Assembly: GCA_004294095.1 (NCBI GenBank)
Contig: RDZR01000043.1
Span: 1 to 49,530, forward strand
DNA: 49,530 nucleotides
Direction of reading: 5' to 3'
From: Verrucomicrobiota bacterium
GTDB lineage: Bacteria; Verrucomicrobiota; Verrucomicrobiia; Verrucomicrobiales; Akkermansiaceae
Below the pieces are notes generated by a model. It did no database searches. It was not told where the DNA came from and saw only the letters and a list, made by a program, of their open reading frames with translations. Positions 7,979 to 18,361 of this stretch are shown here, in pieces. A program made the translations under genes and the position numbers. Position 1 is the stretch's first letter; each line of letters begins with the position of its first letter.

Positions 7979-9912
7979 CACTGCAGTCTCCATATTGGTT
8001 ATTGATGTTACTCATCATTCCGCTACTAGGCCTCTCGTGGATCTTGATTCCGCAGATGAGGAGAAGCCGTTGGCATTCTTTTACCTCGCCACGTCTTTCA
8101 CACCATTTGCTCAAAACCGGGAATCTTTTCACCCGCCGCATCAGCGCGATCTTGTTGCTGATCGCGCTGATTTTCATGATCGCCGGATTGGCTCGTCCAC
8201 AAATCAAGCAAGGCCTAGGTGAGGAAACCAGCACTGGTAAAAATGTCTTATTCGCGCTCGATCTCTCGCGCAGCATGCGGGTGAACGATGTGAAACCAGA
8301 CCGCCTATCGAAGGCCAAAGTATTGCTCTATGAATTGATGGATTCGATGCCTAACGAACGGGTCGGCCTGATCGGTTTTGGCGGCGATGCCTATTCATAC
8401 GCTCCGCTCACTATCGATCACGCCGCAGTGCGCGAAGTTATTGAGCAAATCGATGAGCAATGGATGCCACAGGGTGGAACGAATCTCGCTAACGCGGTTG
8501 AACTAGGCATCGAAACACTGAAAAAAACCGGTCAAAAAACCAACGCACTGGTCATCTTAAGCGATGGTGAAAAACACGAAGGCGAGATGAATTCCATCAT
8601 CAATGCCGCAGCCCATGCCGGAATTTACATCGTCACCATCGGCATTGGCACCGAAGATGGAGGATTCGTGCCAGATCCAAATTCTGCTGGTTTACCCATG
8701 CTCAGTGCCAACGGAAAAGAAGTCATCAGCCGCCTGATGCCTCAATTTTTAATTCAACTCGCGACTGAAACCAACGGCCGCTACATCGCTGCAAATCGCA
8801 CGATCAATATCCCAGAAGTGGTTCAATCAATCGTTCAAGATTTGGATAATTATCAAATTAAAGGGCGCAGCAAGGAAATCGCGACTGAGTTTTTTCAGTG
8901 GCTTGTCCTGCCCGCAATTATCGTGCTGTTTGCATCCATCATCTTTGCCACGCGCTGGCGCGGAATTGGCGCAACGGCTCTGCTGTTAGTGACGCTGCAC
9001 TCAAGCCCCACCGCATCCGCGAATCAAGCAGCAGAGGCATTAAAATTGTTAGACTCAAAGAATTATTCAGGCTCGCTAGAGATGTATCGTCGATTGGCAA
9101 ATGACTCGATGTTGCCAGAGCGGCGGGCTACATTTCGCCTTGGCGAAGGACTCTCTGCCTATCGAGCTGAGCAATTCAAAGATGCACGAAACGCCTTCAG
9201 CAGGGCGCTCACCGCAAAATCCTCAGAGACCCGAGCTGCCGCTCACCTCGGCGTAGCGAATACTTTATTTCAAATGGGTTGGATTATTCTAACAGAAAAA
9301 AGCTACCCTCAAGCCAGCGATGAATTACCGGATAGCAATCGTTTCGATACGATCGTTCGCGAGCGGCTTTCGACCCTGCGGATGAGTGAATTATCCGCAG
9401 ATGGCAACCCGCAAGGACTTGGAGTCCTGCGCGGCCTCGTCACCGATTGGGCGGATGCCGTCAGGCATTACGATTCATCATTGGCCATCGGGCGGGATAA
9501 GGAAGAAGCCAGCTCGAATCGTGAATTAACGATGAGGTATTTGCTTCGCCTTAAAGAATTGTTAGAAGAAGAACAAGAGACAATGCAGCAGGCGATGCAG
9601 CAAGCGATGCCAGGACAAGGCCCGCCCAGAGAAGGCGATGGGGGCGGAGAAGGTGATGAGGAAAATCCTGGCAAAGGAAAATCTAACAAAGAAAAGCAAG
9701 GAGACGGAGATGGCGATCAACGTGAAGACAAACGAGGTGGCGATCGTTCCAAAAAAGAAGATCCAGAGCCAAACGATTCTAAAAAAGGACAGTCCACCGG
9801 CGAAACACCCGAAGAACGCGCAGGCCGCATCTTGAAAGAAAATTCTGATTTGGAAAAAGGCCCTCTTACTTCCGGAAAAGGAGAACTCTCAGGCCCCGAA
9901 AAAGATTGGTAA
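7975..9912 (+). CDS. BatB-BatC fusion: VWA membrane protein with TPR and charged tail
   Basis: 645 residues from ATG 7975, chosen over an upstream in-frame start (7948) because it gives a 4-base ATGA overlap with batA. Domains: helices at about 5-22 and 50-75; VWA domain at about 85-280 with DLSRS, GGTNLA and LSDGEKHEGE; a helix pair near 305-345; then TPR-like repeats (about 350-460) as in BatC. A very hydrophilic Gly/Glu/Lys/Asp tail makes up the last ~115 residues (GDGGGEGDEENPGKG and similar). In Bacteroides and Leptospira BatB and BatC are usually separate proteins; here they are one polypeptide. The low-complexity tail is probably disordered. Confidence 0.85.
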   Translation: MTLQSPYWLLMLLIIPLLGLSWILIPQMRRSRWHSFTSPRLSHHLLKTGNLFTRRISAILLLIALIFMIAGLARPQIKQGLGEETSTGKNVLFALDLSRSMRVNDVKPDRLSKAKVLLYELMDSMPNERVGLIGFGGDAYSYAPLTIDHAAVREVIEQIDEQWMPQGGTNLANAVELGIETLKKTGQKTNALVILSDGEKHEGEMNSIINAAAHAGIYIVTIGIGTEDGGFVPDPNSAGLPMLSANGKEVISRLMPQFLIQLATETNGRYIAANRTINIPEVVQSIVQDLDNYQIKGRSKEIATEFFQWLVLPAIIVLFASIIFATRWRGIGATALLLVTLHSSPTASANQAAEALKLLDSKNYSGSLEMYRRLANDSMLPERRATFRLGEGLSAYRAEQFKDARNAFSRALTAKSSETRAAAHLGVANTLFQMGWIILTEKSYPQASDELPDSNRFDTIVRERLSTLRMSELSADGNPQGLGVLRGLVTDWADAVRHYDSSLAIGRDKEEASSNRELTMRYLLRLKELLEEEQETMQQAMQQAMPGQGPPREGDGGGEGDEENPGKGKSNKEKQGDGDGDQREDKRGGDRSKKEDPEPNDSKKGQSTGETPEERAGRILKENSDLEKGPLTSGKGELSGPEKDW

Positions 9913-9917
9913 CAACG

Positions 9918-12356
9918 ATGAATCACACTTCCTACACATCCAAAATCCTACGTAGCATTCTCGCTGTTTGGTTGGTTCAATCAGCTTTTCTAACAGCTCA
10001 AACTACGAGCCGCATGTCTTCCACATTTTTAGTCAGGGGAGAGCAAACGTTGTTAGAAATTTCCGTCTTGGGCGGGCATCCAGATTCCGAGCCAATCATC
10101 TCAAAACTTGAAAACGTTTTGATTTTAGAGACAGGCCGTGGCCCACGCATCCAAATGACATCCGGCAGAATTCCAGAAACAATTTTTGAATATCAGGTCA
10201 GCAGTTATGTGGAAGGCAACTACACCTTGCCACCGGTGGAGATGACGATCAATGGCATGGTCACGCTCACCCAACCGCTCGATTTCAAAGTGATCAATCC
10301 CGATGAGTTGGTATGGGACGAAGTGGAATCCAATGGCATGAAGATTTTATACGCCAGTTCTTTTTTCATGATGAATCCATCGCCATATCATGGTGAGACG
10401 ACGCAGACTGAAATCAAACTTTACGTGCCGCGTGAGTTATTCGTCGAAGACTGGGGCATTCCTGAATTCACCCGAAATGGCGTCGCTGCGTGGCGCTTTC
10501 AGCCGTTTGGTTTGGACCGGAATACGGTGAATCTGTTAGGCAGGCCCTTCGTATCCGTGGCTTACCCAAGCACGATGAATGCGATCCGCTCAGGGCAGGT
10601 ATCCATCGGCCCAGCACGCGTCCGCTTAACCACAGCTCAAGTCATCTCCGATCCTTTTCCTGAGCGGGTTCATCAAGAAGTATTTGTCAACGTTCCGAAG
10701 CTCGAATTTGAGGCGAAAACCTTGCCGGAGGACGCACCCGAGAGCTTTGAAAACGCGGTGGGAAATTTTCGCATCTCCGTTAGTTCCGAGAATACCGAAG
10801 TGACGGAAGGCGATCCTCTATCAGTTAGTATTTTTGTCACTGGAAGCGGTAATTTAGACACGCTCAATCCTCCGCGCATGACGAATAGTGATGGCTGGAA
10901 AATTTACGATATTTCCAGAAACCAACGTGGGGATGAGCGCCGCGAATTATCTGGCACAACGGTTTTTCAGCAATTCATCAGGCCGCTAGAATTGAAGTCC
11001 GAGATTCCGCCCTTTGAGTTGGCCTTCTTCGATCCGAAAAGTGAAACCTATCAGATTGTGAAATCGGCGGCAATTCCACTTCGCATGCTGCCACAAAAGG
11101 CGATGGCCGGAGGAGCTCAAATGATCGTTCCGGCCTTGGGCATGCCAATTGAGCGCATGACGGATATTCTTTCACTCCTTCCACAAAGCACTCTTACCGC
11201 GAATCCATCCGCATTTTCCTATTACTGGCTGATTCATCTGTTAGGCGGACTTGTCACCATTGGCCTGTTAGTAAAACTTTTCTATCAGAAAATAACATCC
11301 CGCTTGCGTCCTGATCCACTCAAGCAGTCGATACGAAGGGCGTTGAACGAAATCGAAAAGCATGGCCCAACCACACAATCCGAATTTTTAAAAAAGGTCG
11401 GCAGCTTTATCGAAAAATTTTTCCCCACGTCCAAAGATGAAGAAATCACGGCATTGATCCGAGAGCGCGATGCCACCTGCTTTCGTCATGATGATGAAAG
11501 CCAACCGATGGATCCTGCCAAATTTCGAGAGATCATGCGGATTTTGAAAAAATCCTGCTTGGGGCTCGTGATCCTGCTCGGAATTGGAATTTCATCGTCG
11601 GCCGATGGCAAGACGCTCGCCGATCAGGCGCGAGATGCTTACGAAAGCTCATCATACGAACAGGCGATTTCAATCTGGTTGAGTGCCGGCCACCCAGCTG
11701 AGCTGACATCTGGAACACTTTTTAACATCGGCAATGCCGCCTACCGCGCTGGCTCACCGGGCTATGCAGCACTCTACTATCGCCGAGCACTGGCACGTGA
11801 ACCGGGCCATGCGGAGTCATTGCAAAATCTGCGCTTCATCGAGCGCAAATTCGGATCCATCACGATCAAGCTCTCAGAATTTCACTATGCATTGACTTAT
11901 TTTTCGCGCAATACATGGCTCAATCTCACCGCCATTTTTGCTTGGAGCACGCTCATTGCGTGGCTTGCTTTTTTGGTGATTTCGCGAAATTCACGCTGGC
12001 GGCTGCTTGCGCTTACCACACTTTTCATTTTCCCTTGGCTCATCGCCTGTGCATTCCTCGGATGGTGGCATTTCCCGGCAGAGCCGAAATTTGCGGCCAT
12101 CGATAAGCAAGCAGTCGTCATCCACGAAGATGTGGTGATTCATGCGGATGCGTCCCGCACATCGCCCGAAGTCATCGATGCACCACCCGGCTCACTTTGC
12201 GAAATCATCCGCATTTCTGGGCACTGGGCGTATATCGGCTTGGCCAGCGATACGCGTGGCTGGGTCCCGCTCGAAGCCATCGAATTGATTCAAGCACCAA
12301 GCCCGTGGCGCGTGCCTAAATTTAGCAAACCGGAAAGCACTCCAAAAACCACTTAA
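9918..12356 (+). CDS. BatD-BatE fusion: BatD domain, TPR region and SH3-like domain
   Basis: 812 residues from ATG 9918, which gives a signal peptide ([20 protein letters not shown]); an in-frame ATG at 9906 overlaps the previous gene. The large N-terminal part (about 30-430) is the beta-rich BatD domain (oxygen-tolerance protein family), ending in a membrane helix at about 435-455. A second hydrophobic segment near 545-560 ([16 protein letters not shown]) looks like an internal signal sequence, as if a separate batE had been joined in frame. It is followed by TPRs ([32 protein letters not shown]), two helices at about 668-712 and a C-terminal bacterial SH3 domain (about 735-795). This is the last gene of the operon that starts at moxR. 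Confidence 0.85.
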   Translation: MNHTSYTSKILRSILAVWLVQSAFLTAQTTSRMSSTFLVRGEQTLLEISVLGGHPDSEPIISKLENVLILETGRGPRIQMTSGRIPETIFEYQVSSYVEGNYTLPPVEMTINGMVTLTQPLDFKVINPDELVWDEVESNGMKILYASSFFMMNPSPYHGETTQTEIKLYVPRELFVEDWGIPEFTRNGVAAWRFQPFGLDRNTVNLLGRPFVSVAYPSTMNAIRSGQVSIGPARVRLTTAQVISDPFPERVHQEVFVNVPKLEFEAKTLPEDAPESFENAVGNFRISVSSENTEVTEGDPLSVSIFVTGSGNLDTLNPPRMTNSDGWKIYDISRNQRGDERRELSGTTVFQQFIRPLELKSEIPPFELAFFDPKSETYQIVKSAAIPLRMLPQKAMAGGAQMIVPALGMPIERMTDILSLLPQSTLTANPSAFSYYWLIHLLGGLVTIGLLVKLFYQKITSRLRPDPLKQSIRRALNEIEKHGPTTQSEFLKKVGSFIEKFFPTSKDEEITALIRERDATCFRHDDESQPMDPAKFREIMRILKKSCLGLVILLGIGISSSADGKTLADQARDAYESSSYEQAISIWLSAGHPAELTSGTLFNIGNAAYRAGSPGYAALYYRRALAREPGHAESLQNLRFIERKFGSITIKLSEFHYALTYFSRNTWLNLTAIFAWSTLIAWLAFLVISRNSRWRLLALTTLFIFPWLIACAFLGWWHFPAEPKFAAIDKQAVVIHEDVVIHADASRTSPEVIDAPPGSLCEIIRISGHWAYIGLASDTRGWVPLEAIELIQAPSPWRVPKFSKPESTPKTT

Positions 12357-12406
12357 GCCTAAAATCGAGTGGTTGCCAAATAGGTGAAATCATCCAGTCT
12401 TTCGCG

Positions 12407-13240
12407 GTGAACATCTCAAAAGCCGTCGTTACCGCCGCAGGAAAAAATCAACGCACTCTGCCGTTGCAAACATTGGTGGATCGGGATGGGGTGCAAAAAT
12501 CCGCGCTATCGATTCTAGCAGAAGAAATTAGCAGCGCGGGCATCGATCAAATCGCCGTCGTCATTTCCCCGGGGGACCGCGCCAGCTACGAGCAAGCAGC
12601 TGGCGAGCACGGCCGAAAGATGCAATTTATCGAACAAACCGAGCCGCTTGGTTACGGGCACGCCGTGCACTGCGCTGCGAGCTTTACCGGCGATGATCCA
12701 TTTCTGTTAATGGTCGGGGATCATCTTTATCTGAGCACCACCGATCAATCATGCGCGGCGCAGTTGATCGCCACAGCAACTGCGGAAAATTGCTCCGTCT
12801 CTGCGGTGCAAGCCACCCATGAAAGCAAACTCCGGAATTACGGCGCAGTGGGCGGGCACCGACTCGCCGGTTCTGAAAATCTATATCAGATAGAATCTGT
12901 TAGAGAAAAGCCATCTCCTACCGAAGCCGAGCAATCACTCGTCGTTCCGGGCCTTCGCGCCGGCAATTACCTGTGCTTTTTCGGCCTGCATGTGCTCACC
13001 CCATCGGTGATGGAAATTCTTGCCAAGCAACTTTCCCACGGCCGCGCTGATCTCTCCGCGGCACTGGCACTGCTCAGTCGAAGCGAACGCTACCTCGCTC
13101 ATGAACTGCATGGCCGCCGCCACGACATCGGCCTGCAATACGGGCTCCTTACTGCTCAGCTTGCATTGGGCCTTGCCGGCAAAGATCGCGATGAGGTTCT
13201 CACTCACATCATCGAGTTACTTGCCCAATCCCACGCTTGA
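12407..13240 (+). CDS. GalU-like sugar-1-phosphate nucleotidyltransferase
   Basis: 277 residues starting with GTG 12407. The fold is that of the nucleotidyltransferase/GalU family, which makes UDP-sugars from UTP and a sugar-1-phosphate: [19 protein letters not shown] at the N-terminus, [14 protein letters not shown] (the LGxGHAV substrate loop), the metal-binding MVGDHLY (about 102-108), then YGAVGG and EKPSP. The nucleotide loop is [10 protein letters not shown] where GalU has GxGTRxLP, so glycines normally contacting the nucleotide are changed. The next gene, a kinase/UDPGP fusion, follows at once (13264), so both probably serve one sugar-nucleotide route. Substrate not predictable from sequence. 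Confidence 0.75.
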   Translation: MNISKAVVTAAGKNQRTLPLQTLVDRDGVQKSALSILAEEISSAGIDQIAVVISPGDRASYEQAAGEHGRKMQFIEQTEPLGYGHAVHCAASFTGDDPFLLMVGDHLYLSTTDQSCAAQLIATATAENCSVSAVQATHESKLRNYGAVGGHRLAGSENLYQIESVREKPSPTEAEQSLVVPGLRAGNYLCFFGLHVLTPSVMEILAKQLSHGRADLSAALALLSRSERYLAHELHGRRHDIGLQYGLLTAQLALGLAGKDRDEVLTHIIELLAQSHA

Positions 13241-13263
13241 ACCCATTTCCCAGAAATCAGACG

Positions 13264-16200
13264 ATGGCTTCTTTGCTCTCACTCATCACCTCATCACTCG
13301 ATGAAATTCGCAATCAGTCACTCGATCAGCCATGCGCAGAGCTTAGCTTAGAAAAACTGTTAGACGAATGCACTCAGTTAGATCAATTCCGCCGCGAAGC
13401 AGAAAATCTCTATCAGCGGGTGCGTGCGTTGCTCTTCCTCTACAGCATCCACCGCTACCACATTCCCAAACTTCTCGCGCAGAGCGAACCTGGAACCATC
13501 CCCTACCATGGTTATCAACATTTTCTGAATCGCCGCTTTGAAGAAGCCATCGATGTCTTTCTCAAATGCCAATTGCAGGATGGCCCGAGCGATGGCATCT
13601 CCAGTGCGCTCGCCAGCACCTACCAACGGCTCGCGTTTCAAACACTCGCAGATCAAGTCAAACGCAGTGTGCGCTGCGTTCGCGGCAACCAATGGATGTT
13701 CCGCATGGGGCACCCTGCCGATCATCCGTTAGAAATTCGCTCCCAGCTATTAACGTTAGACCCGACTCACGCCGTCTATCCGATCTTGCGCGAGCGCACG
13801 CCGGTGCGGATGGATCTTACCCACTGCGGCTGGAGCGATATTTTTTTCCTCGGCATGGATTATCCTGAGGGAGCGAAAGTGCTGAACGTCTCAATCGACC
13901 TCGCCATTCATGGAAAAAATGATCAACCGATGCCGCCAGTGGAAGCGTGCTTGCGCGTGATTGATCAACCCGTGCTGCGACTTACCAGTGTGGACCTCGA
14001 ATGCTCAGCAGACATCACTTCGCTCAATGAAGTTTTTGATTTTGCCAAAGACCACCTCGGCCTGCTCAAAGCCGCCATCATCGCCAGCGGCATCGTCCCA
14101 CCCGGCATCGAAGGATCCGGCCAAAAATTAAGCGATCTGTTAGAAAAAGTGCTTGGGCCCAATCGAGGCTTGGAACTCGTCAGCAACGTCAACAACATCC
14201 CGAAAGGATCGCGCCTCGCCGTTTCGACCAATCTGTTAGCCGCGCTAATCAGTGCTTGCATGCGAGCCACTGGCCAGACCCAATCACTGACGGGGCCTCT
14301 GTTAGAAAATGAACGCCGCCTCGTTCTCGCCCGTGCTCTGTTAGGCGAGTGGATTGGCGGCTCGGGCGGCGGCTGGCAAGACTCCGGCGGCGTCTGGCCG
14401 GGAATCAAAATGATCACTGGCGCGATCGCAGAAAATGGTGACTCGGAATTCGGCATCAGCCGTGGGCGCTTGATGCCTAAGCACCACATTCTCAGCACCG
14501 ATGATGTTCCTGCCGCAGCTCGTGAAGCATTGCAGGCATCGCTCGTTTTGGTCCACGGCGGCATGGCCCAAAATGTAGGACCGATCCTCGAAATGGTGAC
14601 GGAAAAATACCTGCTGCGTTCCACCTCCGCGTGGCAAGCACGGCTTGAGACGCATGAGGTGTTAGATGATATTTTGAAAGCCCTACAGACAGGAGACATC
14701 AAAGCCCTCGGCGCGGCAACCACCCGCAATTTCATGGGCCCGATTCAAACGATCATTCCGTGGGCGAGCAATCTCTACACTGAGACTATTCTATCAGAAA
14801 TTCGCCAAGAAATGGGTGAAGATTTTTGGGGATTCTGGATGCTTGGCGGAATGTCTGGCGGCGGCATGGGATTTATCTTCGCACCTCATCGGAAGGCCGA
14901 AGCGCAACAAAAACTGTTAGGCATCATGCTGCGGGCAAAATCCGCGCTTTGTTCATCGCTGCCATTTGCGATGGATCCGGTGGTGTATGATTTTTCGATC
15001 AATGAGAACGGCACCACTGCCGAGCTGGAATCCGGAAATGCGGCGATGATGCCTCTTGGCTATTACTCATTCATCATACCGAATTTGCTCAGCAAGGGAC
15101 GCAGCTCACTGCCACCACGGCAGCTTGCGGAATTAAATCACTTTGCCACAGCTTGCCGCACACAACCGAAAATGGCTGGCATGAAAGAGCGTTTGTTCGA
15201 TGCCATTTTTCCAGACTCCTCTGGGAATCATCACGCCGGCGAATCGCTAGATGATCTTCTAACAGCCAACGGTTTTGATCGCACGATGCATGAACAAATC
15301 GGCGATGATTTGAAAGCAGGACGCATCGGTCTCGCGCAAAATCGTCTGGCCGCGAATTCGCAGATCGAAGATGTGTTAGAATCGGATGTGTTAGATGGAG
15401 AAAATGCGATGCAAGATCGAGCCGCCATCGCACGAGGCGAACGTGCTCTGGCAGACGGTAGCGTCGCCGTAGTCACACTCGCAGCCGGAGCAGGCACTCG
15501 CTGGACTCAAGGAGCGGGCGTGGTCAAAGCACTGAATCCATTCTGCCGCATCGCAGGGAAATACCGCTCGTTTATTGAAGTGCATCTTGCCAAGAGCCGC
15601 CGCACATCGCGCCTTGCAGGCCACGAAATGCCTCATGTGTTTACCACCAGCCATTTTTCACATCAAGCGACGCAGCAGTTTCTGGATCACTATCAGAATT
15701 TCTCCTACACTGGCCCGCTAGCGTTATCTCCCGGAAAATCGATCGGGCTGCGAATGGTGCCCACGCAGCGGGATATGAGGTTTGCGTGGGAAGAAATGGC
15801 GCAACAGGTGCTCGATGTGCAGCAGCAAAAAGTGCGTGATAGCGTGCGTTCTGCTTGGCTCGGCTGGGCGGAAATGACGGGTGAGGCGAGCGATTACACG
15901 GATAATTTAGCCCACCAGTGCATTCATCCAGTCGGTCATTGGTATGAAGTTCCTAACATGCTGCAAAACGGTGTGCTTGCTAAGTTGTTAGATCATCAAC
16001 CGCAATTGCAAACTCTCGTGCTTCATAACATCGATACGGTGGGCATGCATGTGGATCCCGGACTGTTAGGCTGCCATTTGGGTTCTGGCGCAGCACTCAC
16101 TTTTGAAATGATCACACGCCGCTTGGACGATCGTGGCGGCGGGCTCGCACGCGTAAATGGGCGCGTGCAGCTTATCGAGGGCTTAGCTCTCCCGCGCGAG

Positions 16201-16587
16201 GAAGATGAATTTCATTTAACCTACTATAACTCTAATACTTGCTGGATCCAAATCGACGCGCTGTTAGATTCTTTTGGCTTAGGCCGGGCAGATTTAAGAA
16301 ACTTGCAAAAAGTGCAGCAAGCGATCCGCCGGATTGCGGCAATCATGCCCACTTACATCACCCTCAAGGATGTGAAAAAGCGCTGGGGCCGCGGGCAAGA
16401 AGATGTCTATCCAGTTTGCCAATTTGAAAAACTCTGGGTGGATATGAGCCAGCTCAGCACGCTCAATTGCCAGTTCATGAAAGTGCCTCGCCAGCGTGGC
16501 CAGCAACTCAAAGATCCAGCACAGCTTGACGGCTGGCTGCGAGATGGATCGGCCAGCCATTTGGAATCGCTTGGTGATTGGAGCTAA
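13264..16587 (+). CDS. Fused GHMP sugar kinase (fucokinase-like) and UDPGP-type nucleotidyltransferase
   Basis: 1107 residues from ATG 13264; a TTG at 13237 overlapping the previous stop is possible and adds nine residues. The first ~650 residues resemble L-fucokinase-type GHMP kinases: THCGWSDIFFLG near 187, VLNVSIDLAIHG, the glycine-loop region PKGSRLAVSTNL (about 313) and GGSGGGWQDSGGVWPG (about 365). The last ~380 residues belong to the UTP-glucose-1-phosphate uridylyltransferase (UDPGP) family: LAAGAGTRW (about 739), LHNIDTVGMHVDP (about 919), GGGLARVNGRVQLIEG and YYNSNTCWIQID (about 986). The protein would phosphorylate a free sugar and then activate it. Bacteroides FKP and plant FKGP have the opposite order (pyrophosphorylase first). 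The kinase ATP loop is degenerate compared with GLGSS. Confidence 0.8.
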   Translation: MASLLSLITSSLDEIRNQSLDQPCAELSLEKLLDECTQLDQFRREAENLYQRVRALLFLYSIHRYHIPKLLAQSEPGTIPYHGYQHFLNRRFEEAIDVFLKCQLQDGPSDGISSALASTYQRLAFQTLADQVKRSVRCVRGNQWMFRMGHPADHPLEIRSQLLTLDPTHAVYPILRERTPVRMDLTHCGWSDIFFLGMDYPEGAKVLNVSIDLAIHGKNDQPMPPVEACLRVIDQPVLRLTSVDLECSADITSLNEVFDFAKDHLGLLKAAIIASGIVPPGIEGSGQKLSDLLEKVLGPNRGLELVSNVNNIPKGSRLAVSTNLLAALISACMRATGQTQSLTGPLLENERRLVLARALLGEWIGGSGGGWQDSGGVWPGIKMITGAIAENGDSEFGISRGRLMPKHHILSTDDVPAAAREALQASLVLVHGGMAQNVGPILEMVTEKYLLRSTSAWQARLETHEVLDDILKALQTGDIKALGAATTRNFMGPIQTIIPWASNLYTETILSEIRQEMGEDFWGFWMLGGMSGGGMGFIFAPHRKAEAQQKLLGIMLRAKSALCSSLPFAMDPVVYDFSINENGTTAELESGNAAMMPLGYYSFIIPNLLSKGRSSLPPRQLAELNHFATACRTQPKMAGMKERLFDAIFPDSSGNHHAGESLDDLLTANGFDRTMHEQIGDDLKAGRIGLAQNRLAANSQIEDVLESDVLDGENAMQDRAAIARGERALADGSVAVVTLAAGAGTRWTQGAGVVKALNPFCRIAGKYRSFIEVHLAKSRRTSRLAGHEMPHVFTTSHFSHQATQQFLDHYQNFSYTGPLALSPGKSIGLRMVPTQRDMRFAWEEMAQQVLDVQQQKVRDSVRSAWLGWAEMTGEASDYTDNLAHQCIHPVGHWYEVPNMLQNGVLAKLLDHQPQLQTLVLHNIDTVGMHVDPGLLGCHLGSGAALTFEMITRRLDDRGGGLARVNGRVQLIEGLALPREEDEFHLTYYNSNTCWIQIDALLDSFGLGRADLRNLQKVQQAIRRIAAIMPTYITLKDVKKRWGRGQEDVYPVCQFEKLWVDMSQLSTLNCQFMKVPRQRGQQLKDPAQLDGWLRDGSASHLESLGDWS

Positions 16588-16675
16588 ATTCCAAGCTAAT
16601 CCCCTCTCAATTTTTCCGACTCAAAACCATTTTTCTTTTGCGGCAAGGACCACCAAGGCGACATATCTCTCGAGC

Positions 16676-18313
16676 ATGAAAATCGGTCTCGCACAAATCA
16701 ATCCAGTGGTGGGCGACTTCCCAGGCAACGCTAAACGACTGCTCGCCGCGTATCGTGAGTGTTTGGAAGCGGGCGCGGATTTGGTGGTGAGCCCAGAGCT
16801 ATCATTAGTTGGCTACCCGCCGAGAGATTTGGTTTTCAAATCACAATTTGTGCCGAAGTGCTTGCAGGCGCTCGATTATCTAGCAGAAGAAATTAAAGAA
16901 GTGCCGCTGCTAGTCGGGTATGTGGATCACCACCACCCGAACCATCCGGGAAAGCCATTTCGCAATGCGGCGGCGTGGCTAGAAAATGGGAATATATGCC
17001 ACCGCATTTGGAAAACGTTGCTGCCGACATATGATGTGTTTGATGAGCGGAGGTATTTTGAACCGAGCGAATCGTGCGCACCGATCCACTGGCGTGGCAC
17101 CCGCATAGGCGTGACGATTTGCGAAGATATTTGGACGGAAAGCTATCTTCAGCGCCCGTTTTATGATCGTGATCCGATCAAGGAGCTGACCGCGCAGGGA
17201 GTCGATTTATTGATCAATTTAAGTGCTTCACCTTATCATCTGGGCAAGCCGCAAATGCGCCAAGCAATGTTAGGCGGAGTCGCACGAATGGCCAAGGTGC
17301 CAGTGATTTATTGCAACACAGTGGGCGCAAATGATCAGCTTATTTTCGATGGGCACTCACTGGTGTGCGATGCCATGGGCAATGTGCAATGCCAGTTGCC
17401 GGGCTTTGAAACATGCTGTGCCGTGATCGAGCCTAACAGCCAGCCCTGCTCTCAGAGTGCACCACTGTTAGACGATGCCGAGGAACTTTACAAAGCACTC
17501 GTCATTGGCTTGCGCGACTACGTGCACAAGTGCGGATTCAGCAGCGTGTGTCTTGGCTTGAGCGGTGGCATCGATTCCGCACTGACGGCCACACTTGCCG
17601 CCGCCGCGCTTGGGCCGGAGCACGTTTATGGCCTGACCATGCCGAGCCCCTATTCTTCGCGCGGCAGCGTGGATGATTCATTCGCTCTGGCAAAAAATTT
17701 AGGCATTCATTGCCAAGAAGTGCCGATCCGCGATGTTTATGAATCATTCAAACAAACGCTCGCGCCACTTTTTGCCGGCAAAGCAGCTGATGTGACGGAA
17801 GAGAACATCCAAGCACGCATCCGTGGCGTGTTACTGATGGCGTATTCGAATAAGGACAACCACCTGCTTCTAACAACTGGCAATAAAAGCGAACTCGCCG
17901 TCGGCTATTGCACAATCTATGGCGATATGTGCGGCGGCCTTGCGGTGATTTCTGATTTACCAAAAATGCGAGTCTATCAGATTAGCCGCTGGATCAACCG
18001 CGAGCGGGAAATCATTCCATGGCCCACCATCGAAAAACCGCCAAGCGCCGAGTTGCGGCCCGATCAAAAAGACCAAGACACCTTACCAGAATATCCGGTG
18101 TTGGATGCGATACTTGAATTGTATGTCGAGCATCAACTCAGCTCGGATGAAATCATTGGCCGCGGCTATGATGAAACGACCGTGCGCTGGATCCAACGGC
18201 GAGTGGATCTCAATGAGTGGAAGCGCCACCAAGCCGCGCCGGGACTGAGAGTCACGTCCAAGGCATTTGGCATTGGCAGACGCATGCCAATCGTGCAGCA
18301 ATTTATCGGTTGA
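16676..18313 (+). CDS. nadE: Glutamine-dependent NAD+ synthetase
   Basis: 545 residues from ATG 16676; the longer reading frame from 16496 lies inside the previous gene. The enzyme amidates nicotinic acid adenine dinucleotide with ammonia from glutamine, the last step of NAD synthesis. The N-terminal nitrilase-type glutaminase starts MKIGLAQINPVVGD and has the Glu-Lys-Cys triad at E41 (SPELSLVGYP), K113 (WKTLLPTYDVFDE) and C149 (VTICEDIW). The C-terminal synthetase has the PP-loop SGGIDS at 296-301 and TTGNKSELAVGYCT with YGDMCGG. The length is normal for the two-domain bacterial form. Confidence 0.95.
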   Translation: MKIGLAQINPVVGDFPGNAKRLLAAYRECLEAGADLVVSPELSLVGYPPRDLVFKSQFVPKCLQALDYLAEEIKEVPLLVGYVDHHHPNHPGKPFRNAAAWLENGNICHRIWKTLLPTYDVFDERRYFEPSESCAPIHWRGTRIGVTICEDIWTESYLQRPFYDRDPIKELTAQGVDLLINLSASPYHLGKPQMRQAMLGGVARMAKVPVIYCNTVGANDQLIFDGHSLVCDAMGNVQCQLPGFETCCAVIEPNSQPCSQSAPLLDDAEELYKALVIGLRDYVHKCGFSSVCLGLSGGIDSALTATLAAAALGPEHVYGLTMPSPYSSRGSVDDSFALAKNLGIHCQEVPIRDVYESFKQTLAPLFAGKAADVTEENIQARIRGVLLMAYSNKDNHLLLTTGNKSELAVGYCTIYGDMCGGLAVISDLPKMRVYQISRWINREREIIPWPTIEKPPSAELRPDQKDQDTLPEYPVLDAILELYVEHQLSSDEIIGRGYDETTVRWIQRRVDLNEWKRHQAAPGLRVTSKAFGIGRRMPIVQQFIG

Positions 18314-18361
18314 GTGTTGATTGACTCAGCCCCCGCATTGCTATCCATTCCCATCATTCAC

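Noticed and set aside
13965-14735. 256-codon minus-strand ORF inside the kinase/UDPGP fusion
   Set aside because: Antisense shadow of a conserved gene, rich in Ser/Arg/Pro as expected from the reverse frame.
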